Positions 60,372 through 64,000 of a stretch of DNA of 64,000 nucleotides are shown here, one piece after another. Under the pieces are notes generated by a model. It was not told the origin of the DNA, did no database searches, and worked only from the letters and a program-made list of their open reading frames with translations. The position numbers and the translations under genes are program-made. The stretch covers positions 434,001-498,000 of the forward strand of contig NZ_JACBFY010000006.1 in assembly GCF_021401245.1 (NCBI RefSeq). Direction: 5' to 3'. This DNA is from Pseudacidovorax sp. NFM-22 (GTDB taxonomy: Bacteria; Pseudomonadota; Gammaproteobacteria; Burkholderiales; Burkholderiaceae_C). The first letter of the stretch is position 1, and each line of letters opens with the position of its first letter.

Positions 60372-61208
60372 TCAGGCGGCCTGCTTCTCCACGTGGCCCT
60401 GGCGGGTGTAGAGGAAGTCGATCACCGCCTTGCGATAGTGCACGTAGTCGCGGTCCTCGGCCAGCTCGACGCGGTTGCGCGGGCGCGGCAGGTCCACCGC
60501 CAGCACCTCGCCGATGGTGGCGGCCGGGCCATTGGTCATCATCACGATCTTGTCGGACAGCAGCACGGCCTCGTCCACGTCGTGCGTGACCATGACCACC
60601 GTGCTCTGCGTCTTCTGCACGATGGCCAGCAGCTCGTCCTGCAGCTTGGCGCGGGTCAGGGCGTCAAGGGCGCCGAAGGGTTCGTCCATCAGCAGCACCT
60701 TGGGCTCCATAGCCAGGGCACGGGCGATGCCCACGCGCTGCTTCATGCCGCCGGAGATCTCGCCGGGCCGCTTGTGCGTGGCCGGCGTCAGGCCCACCAG
60801 CGCGAGGGCGTCAGTGGTGCGCTGGCGCAGTTGCGCCTTCGACTCGGTGCCGCCGAAGACCCGCTCCACGCCCAGGTAGATGTTCTCGAAGCAGGTCAGC
60901 CAGGGCAGCAGCGAATGGTTCTGGAACACGACCGCGCGCTCCGGGCCGGGGCCGGCGATCTCCTTGTTGGCGCACAGCAGCGTGCCCTGCGTGGGCCGCG
61001 TCAGGCCGGCGATCAGGTTCAGCAGCGTGCTCTTGCCGCAGCCGGAGTGGCCGATCAATGCCACGAACTCGCCCTTGGCGACCGTGAGGTCGATGCCCTG
61101 CAGCGCGACGAAGCGGCCCTTGGGGGTCTTGAAGGCCTGCTCGACGCCCTGGATCTGGATGAACCTGGCGTCAGCAGCGGAGGTGGTGGTGGAAGCGGCG
61201 GTGTTCAC
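60372..61208 (-). CDS. nrtD: Nitrate/sulfonate-type ABC transporter ATP-binding protein
   Basis: 278 residues with a GTG start overlapping the permease stop. ATPase motifs: Walker A GHSGCGKST, Q-loop VFQNHSLLPWLT, signature EISGGMKQRVGIARALA, Walker B VLLMDEPFGALD, H-loop VTHDVDEA. SLLPWLTCFENIYLGVE and the C-terminal LPRPRNRVEL match NrtD/SsuB/TauB-type ATPases and the context makes nitrate the substrate. Single-copy domain, no NrtC-type fusion with a solute-binding domain. Confidence 0.92.
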   Translation of the reverse strand: MNTAASTTTSAADARFIQIQGVEQAFKTPKGRFVALQGIDLTVAKGEFVALIGHSGCGKSTLLNLIAGLTRPTQGTLLCANKEIAGPGPERAVVFQNHSLLPWLTCFENIYLGVERVFGGTESKAQLRQRTTDALALVGLTPATHKRPGEISGGMKQRVGIARALAMEPKVLLMDEPFGALDALTRAKLQDELLAIVQKTQSTVVMVTHDVDEAVLLSDKIVMMTNGPAATIGEVLAVDLPRPRNRVELAEDRDYVHYRKAVIDFLYTRQGHVEKQAA

Positions 61209-62149
61209 GACTTGACCTCTTCGAAGGTGAATGCGGTGGCGAGCTTGACCAGGGCCATCTCCAGCAGCAGGCCCACGATGCCGATCACGAAGATGGCGAT
61301 GATGATGTTCTTGACGTTGAGGTTGTTCCACTCGTCCCACACCCAGAAGCCGATGCCCACGCCGCCCGTCAGCATCTCGGCGGCCACGATCACCAGCCAG
61401 GCGGTGCCCACGGCCAGGCGCACGCCGGTCAGCATGTAAGGCAGCACGGCAGGGAACAGGATGCGGGTGAGGATCTTCCATTCCGACAGGTCCAGCACGC
61501 GGGCCACGTTCATGTAGTCCTGCGGCACGCGCTGCACGCCCACCGCGGTGTTGATGACCATCGGCCAGATCGAGCAGATGAAGATGGTCCAGATGGCGGC
61601 CGGGTTGGCGCCCTTGAAGACCAGCAGGCCGATGGGCAGCCAGGCCAGCGGCGACACCGGGCGCAGCAGGCTGATCAGCGGATTGAACATGCGCGCCAGG
61701 AACACCGAGCGGCCGACGGCGAAGCCCGCCGGAATGCCCACCAGCGCCGCCAGGCCGAAGCCCACCGCCACGCGCTGCAGCGAAGCCAGCACGTTCCAGC
61801 CCACGCCCTGGTCGTTGGGGCCGTTGCTGTAGAACGGGTCGGCGAAGACCTGCACCGCCTGCTTCCAGGTCTCGGCCGGGCCCGGAAAGCTGCCGCCGCT
61901 GCGCGCGGCCACCAGCTCCCACACCAGCAGCAGCAGGCCGAAGCCCAGCAGCGGCGGGACGATGCGCAGCCACAGGCCGCTGAAGTCGTGCGGGGCACGC
62001 GCCGCCTTGGCCGGCTGGGCGGGCGCCGCCGGGGCAACGGGCGCGTCGGGCGCAGACGCCACGGTCAGCGGCTTGGCCAGCGCATGCACGGCGGGGGACG
62101 GGGCCGCGATGTCGGCCTCGCGCGGAAGATGGAAGACGGCGGCAACCAT
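61205..62149 (-). CDS. nrtB: Nitrate ABC transporter permease
   Basis: 314 residues. A low-complexity Ala/Pro-rich N-terminal 55 residues, then six membrane helices with the inner-membrane binding-protein-dependent signature around EWKILTRILFPAVLPYMLTG (EAA loop). LRPVSPLAWLPIGLLVFKGANPAAIW and the C-terminal NNLNVKNIIIAIFVIGIVGLLLE are NrtB-like (parts quoted). It starts 34 nt after nrtA and overlaps the GTG of nrtD. Confidence 0.92.
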   Translation of the reverse strand: MVAAVFHLPREADIAAPSPAVHALAKPLTVASAPDAPVAPAAPAQPAKAARAPHDFSGLWLRIVPPLLGFGLLLLVWELVAARSGGSFPGPAETWKQAVQVFADPFYSNGPNDQGVGWNVLASLQRVAVGFGLAALVGIPAGFAVGRSVFLARMFNPLISLLRPVSPLAWLPIGLLVFKGANPAAIWTIFICSIWPMVINTAVGVQRVPQDYMNVARVLDLSEWKILTRILFPAVLPYMLTGVRLAVGTAWLVIVAAEMLTGGVGIGFWVWDEWNNLNVKNIIIAIFVIGIVGLLLEMALVKLATAFTFEEVKS

Positions 62150-62183
62150 GGTGATGGGCTCCTGGTGGATGGAGGCTGCGGCC

Positions 62184-63431
62184 TCAGGCGCGGACCTTGA
62201 ACGAATCGGCGTACTTGGCCGGCTCCTTGCCGTCCCACACCACGCCGTCGATGAGCTTGCTGCTGCGCATCGGGCTGGCGGGCACGGGCGTCTTGGTGGC
62301 GGCGGCGGCCTGCTTGTAGATGTCGATGCGGTTGATCTCGGTGGCCACCTTCAGGTAGTCCGGATGCTCCTTGAGCAGGCCCCAGCGCTTGTGCTGGGTG
62401 AGGAACCACATGCCGTCCGAGAGGTAAGGGAAGTTCACCGCGCCGTCGTTGTAGAACTTCATGTAGTTCGGGTCGTCCCAGGTCTTGCCCAGGCCGTTCT
62501 GGTAGCGGCCCAGGATGCGCTGGTTGATGGCGTCCACGCCGGTGTTGACGTAGCTCTTCTCGGCGATGGTCTCGGCCATCTTGTTCTTGTTGGAGAGGCC
62601 GCCGTCGATCCACTTGCTGGCCTCCAGGATGGCGGCCGTCACGGCGCGCGCCGTGTTGGGGTACTTCTTGACGAAGTCGGCCGAGGTGCCCAGCACCTTC
62701 TCGGGGTGGTCCCTCCAAATGTCCTGCGTGGTCACGGCCGTGATGCCGATGCCGTCCATGATGGCGCGGTGGCCCCAGGGCTCGCCGACGCAGAAGCCGT
62801 CCATGTTGCCCACGCGCATGTTGGCCACCATCTGCGGCGGCGGCACCACGATGGACTTGGCGTCCTTCATCGGGTTGATGCCATTGGCCGCCAGCCAGTA
62901 GTACAGCCACATGGCATGGGTGCCGGTGGGGAAGGTCTGGGCGAAGGTGTATTCGCGCTTGTCGGTGGCCATCAGCTTGGCGAGCGAGGCGCCGTCCACC
63001 GCGCCCTTGTCGGCCAGCTTCTTCGACAGCGTGATGGCCTGGCCGTTGTTGTTGAGGGTCATGAGCACGGCCATGTCCTTCTTGGGGCCGCCGATGCCGA
63101 GGTGCACGCCGTAGACCAGGCCGTAGAGCACGTGGGCGAAGTCCAGATCGCCATTGACCAGCTTGTCGCGCACGCCGGCCCAGCTGGCTTCCTTGCTGGG
63201 GACGATCTTCACGCCGTACTTCTTGTCGATGCCCAGCACCGAGGCCATCACGACGCTCGCGCAATCGGTCAGCGGGATGAAGCCGATCTTGACCTCCTCC
63301 TTCTCGGGCTTGTCCGAGCCCTGGGCCCAGACGCAGGCGCGCAGGGCAGGATCGATGGTCAGGGCGCTGGCGGCGGCGGCCTGCAGCACGCGGCGGCGGC
63401 TCAGCGGGGCGGGGCGGTGGGCGTCGGTCAT
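62184..63431 (-). CDS. nrtA: Nitrate ABC transporter substrate-binding protein (Tat signal)
   Basis: 415-residue CmpA/NrtA-type periplasmic binding protein. The N-terminus SRRRVLQAAAASALTI is a twin-arginine signal. Binding-protein core: IGFIPLTDCASVVMAS, KEASWAGVRDKLVNGDLDFAHVLYG, FPTGTHAMWLYYWLAANGI, GNMDGFCVGEPWGHRAI and ILGRYQNGLGKTWDDPNYMKFY (parts quoted). ATG at 63431 has CCGGAG 7 nt upstream and starts the first gene of the operon, about 180 nt downstream of the predicted sigma-54 start site with a terminator in between. Confidence 0.94.
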   Translation of the reverse strand: MTDAHRPAPLSRRRVLQAAAASALTIDPALRACVWAQGSDKPEKEEVKIGFIPLTDCASVVMASVLGIDKKYGVKIVPSKEASWAGVRDKLVNGDLDFAHVLYGLVYGVHLGIGGPKKDMAVLMTLNNNGQAITLSKKLADKGAVDGASLAKLMATDKREYTFAQTFPTGTHAMWLYYWLAANGINPMKDAKSIVVPPPQMVANMRVGNMDGFCVGEPWGHRAIMDGIGITAVTTQDIWRDHPEKVLGTSADFVKKYPNTARAVTAAILEASKWIDGGLSNKNKMAETIAEKSYVNTGVDAINQRILGRYQNGLGKTWDDPNYMKFYNDGAVNFPYLSDGMWFLTQHKRWGLLKEHPDYLKVATEINRIDIYKQAAAATKTPVPASPMRSSKLIDGVVWDGKEPAKYADSFKVRA

Positions 63432-63466
63432 GGGCAGACTCCGGGGCAAGAAGGGCAGCGAAGGGG

Positions 63467-63546
63467 AAAAACAAAAAGGCGTCCTCGCCGCGCCGGGCCC
63501 ATCGCATGCGGTGCATGCCATGGAGCCAGCGGGAGAGGACGCCTTT
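63467..63546 (-). terminator. Leader terminator (attenuator) ahead of nrtA
   Basis: On the minus strand AAAGGCGTCCTC (63546-63535) pairs perfectly with GAGGACGCCTTT (63486-63475) across a 48-nt GC-rich loop that can fold further, and the 3' arm runs into TTTTTGTTTTT (63477-63467). It is 36 nt before the nrtA start codon and downstream of the sigma-54 promoter, so it must be read through for the operon to be expressed. The 5' arm also belongs to the second AAAGGC hairpin, which makes the two structures mutually exclusive. Confidence 0.82.
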
Positions 63547-63581
63547 GTCCTGTGTCCAGCCTGCCGTGCCCGCCTTTGGGC
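63536..63581 (-). promoter_or_regulatory. Two-hairpin ANTAR-type antiterminator element in the nas leader
   Basis: Two small stem-loops in RNA order: P1 has a GCCC/GGGC stem with hexaloop AAAGGC (63581-63568; loop 63577-63572); P2 has an AGGAC/GTCCT stem with the same hexaloop AAAGGC (63551-63536; loop 63546-63541). A 16-nt linker separates them. Loop A at position 1 and G at position 4 are the hallmarks of ANTAR-protein targets. P2's loop and 3' stem form the 5' arm of the terminator, so stabilising P2 prevents termination. The ANTAR-like gene is immediately upstream. Confidence 0.8.
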
Positions 63582-63624
63582 GCCGCCTGCCGGACGACCG
63601 TTTCCGGTCTGTGGTCAGGACTAC

Positions 63625-63639
63625 GCAAGCGGTGTGCCA
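63625..63639 (-). promoter_or_regulatory. Sigma-54 (RpoN) promoter of the nitrate operon
   Basis: On the minus strand TGGCAC (63639-63634), five bases, TTGC (63628-63625); GG and GC are exactly 10 bp apart. Transcription should start near 63613, giving a leader of about 180 nt that contains both ANTAR hairpins and the terminator. RpoN control is expected for nitrogen assimilation genes. Confidence 0.75.
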
Positions 63640-63752
63640 GGATGGGCCGATGGGCGGTCCAAGGTGGCGTCGTCAGAGGGAGAAGGGCCGGAGAGGGCTT
63701 GCCGAGCCCACTGCTGCAGGCGTCCCCGAGGCAACCGCCATGCGCCACGGAC

Positions 63753-63779
63753 GTGCACCGCGGATTGCTGCTGTGCACC
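63753..63779. promoter_or_regulatory. Paired GTGCACC repeats, possible NtrC enhancer
   Basis: GTGCACC occurs at 63753-63759 and 63773-63779, 20 bp apart (two helical turns), about 140-165 bp upstream of the predicted sigma-54 start. Each contains the palindrome GTGCAC, resembling NtrC half-sites (GCACC/GGTGC). Placement and phasing suit an RpoN enhancer, but the sites do not form the canonical dyad, so this is tentative. Confidence 0.35.
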
Positions 63780-63851
63780 AAAAGCAGCTGCGGTGCGGGC
63801 GTCAGCGCCGGGTCTGTGTCAACCTGGGGCGCGGCTGGGCAGGGGCCCGGC

Positions 63852-64000
63852 TCAGCGCGGGGCGCTGCCGCCCAGCGGCAGGAAGTCGGCCATGGCCAGC
63901 ACCGACTCCGCCACATCCACCAGCCGGCGGTTCTGGTTCATGGCGGTCTGGCGCAGCATCTTGTGCGCCTCTTCCTCGCTGAGCTGGCGGTGGGCCATCA
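63852..64000 (-). CDS. nasT: ANTAR-domain nitrate regulator (NasT-like), C-terminal fragment
   Basis: Only the last 48 codons are present; the gene continues beyond the right edge. The fragment reads HRQLSEEEAHKMLRQTAMNQ, then NRRLVDVAESVLAMADFLPL, ending with GGSAPR. The pattern LSE-x-EA-x3-LR-x2-AM-x2-NRR-x2-DVA is the RNA-binding three-helix ANTAR domain as found at the C-terminus of NasT/AmiR regulators. Being directly upstream of the nitrate operon with ANTAR-type hairpins in its leader makes NasT (receiver plus ANTAR, controlled by the sensor NasS) or a NasR-type protein likely; the N-terminal domain that would tell them apart is not visible. Confidence 0.75.
   Translation of the reverse strand, partial: MAHRQLSEEEAHKMLRQTAMNQNRRLVDVAESVLAMADFLPLGGSAPR

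Noticed and set aside
63506..63982. A 158-codon plus-strand frame over the nitrate leader and the nasT end
   Set aside because: It overlaps promoter, hairpins and an ANTAR coding end on the other strand and has no family resemblance.

Overview
The window is a gene-dense, very GC-rich (about 70% by eye) stretch of bacterial chromosome. Gene content and protein style (NodT-type efflux lipoprotein, class I PhaC, DUF962/DUF2069 proteins, YbiB inside a nitrate-assimilation operon) point to a betaproteobacterium of the order Burkholderiales, most likely Comamonadaceae; this is inferred from family knowledge, not from a search. I see no insertion sequence, prophage, CRISPR array, tRNA or rRNA gene. 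Both ends cut genes: the 5' part of glnS on the left and the 3' end of an ANTAR-domain regulator (NasT-like) on the right, both on the minus strand.

Layout. 1-5.8 kb: glnS, a tiny Pro/Tyr-rich secreted protein, a LytS/LytTR-type two-component pair translationally coupled to a sterol-desaturase-like membrane enzyme, a glutathione transferase and two small membrane proteins. 6.1-15.7 kb: a four-gene efflux operon (mdtA-mdtB-mdtC-outer membrane factor) in which every junction is an overlapping start/stop. 15.9-25.9 kb: an SGNH lipoprotein, a GGDEF-EAL protein, an NlpD-like degenerate LytM protein, an ABC exporter, CreA, two aromatic-catabolism-type enzymes and PgeF. 26-29 kb: phaC-phaA (polyhydroxyalkanoate synthesis), with the depolymerase phaZ at 45-46 kb. 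29-44.3 kb: a membrane diguanylate cyclase coupled to a nucleoside deoxyribosyltransferase-like protein, a six-gene minus-strand run including folA and thyA, a QseBC-like two-component system followed by ygiW, and metY. 44.4-54.4 kb: a CBS protein, mog, darP, pmbA, a LysR/TauE divergent pair, yqeY, rpsU and a flavoprotein.

54.4-64 kb is one nitrate-assimilation unit on the minus strand: nasT (partial), a regulatory leader, nrtA-nrtB-nrtD (nitrate ABC importer), an NAD(P)H/FAD oxidoreductase, a 38-codon Cys-rich mini-ORF, nasA (assimilatory nitrate reductase), ybiB and cobA (siroheme branch). The leader is the most informative sequence in the window. It has a sigma-54 promoter, then two small hairpins with the same hexaloop AAAGGC (A at loop position 1, G at 4), the second of which shares its bases with the 5' arm of a strong intrinsic terminator ahead of nrtA. 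This is the architecture expected of ANTAR-protein transcription antitermination, and the adjacent gene ends in an ANTAR-like helical domain. A second good sigma-54 promoter lies between phaZ and a glutathione-transferase gene.

Other points worth attention: a partial tandem duplication of the nasA start that creates the Cys-rich mini-ORF; a Ser/Thr-rich insertion in MdtC and a Gly-rich linker plus long C-terminal tail in MdtA; 11-bp-spaced direct repeats upstream of mdtA; and no nitrite reductase gene in the nitrate cluster.
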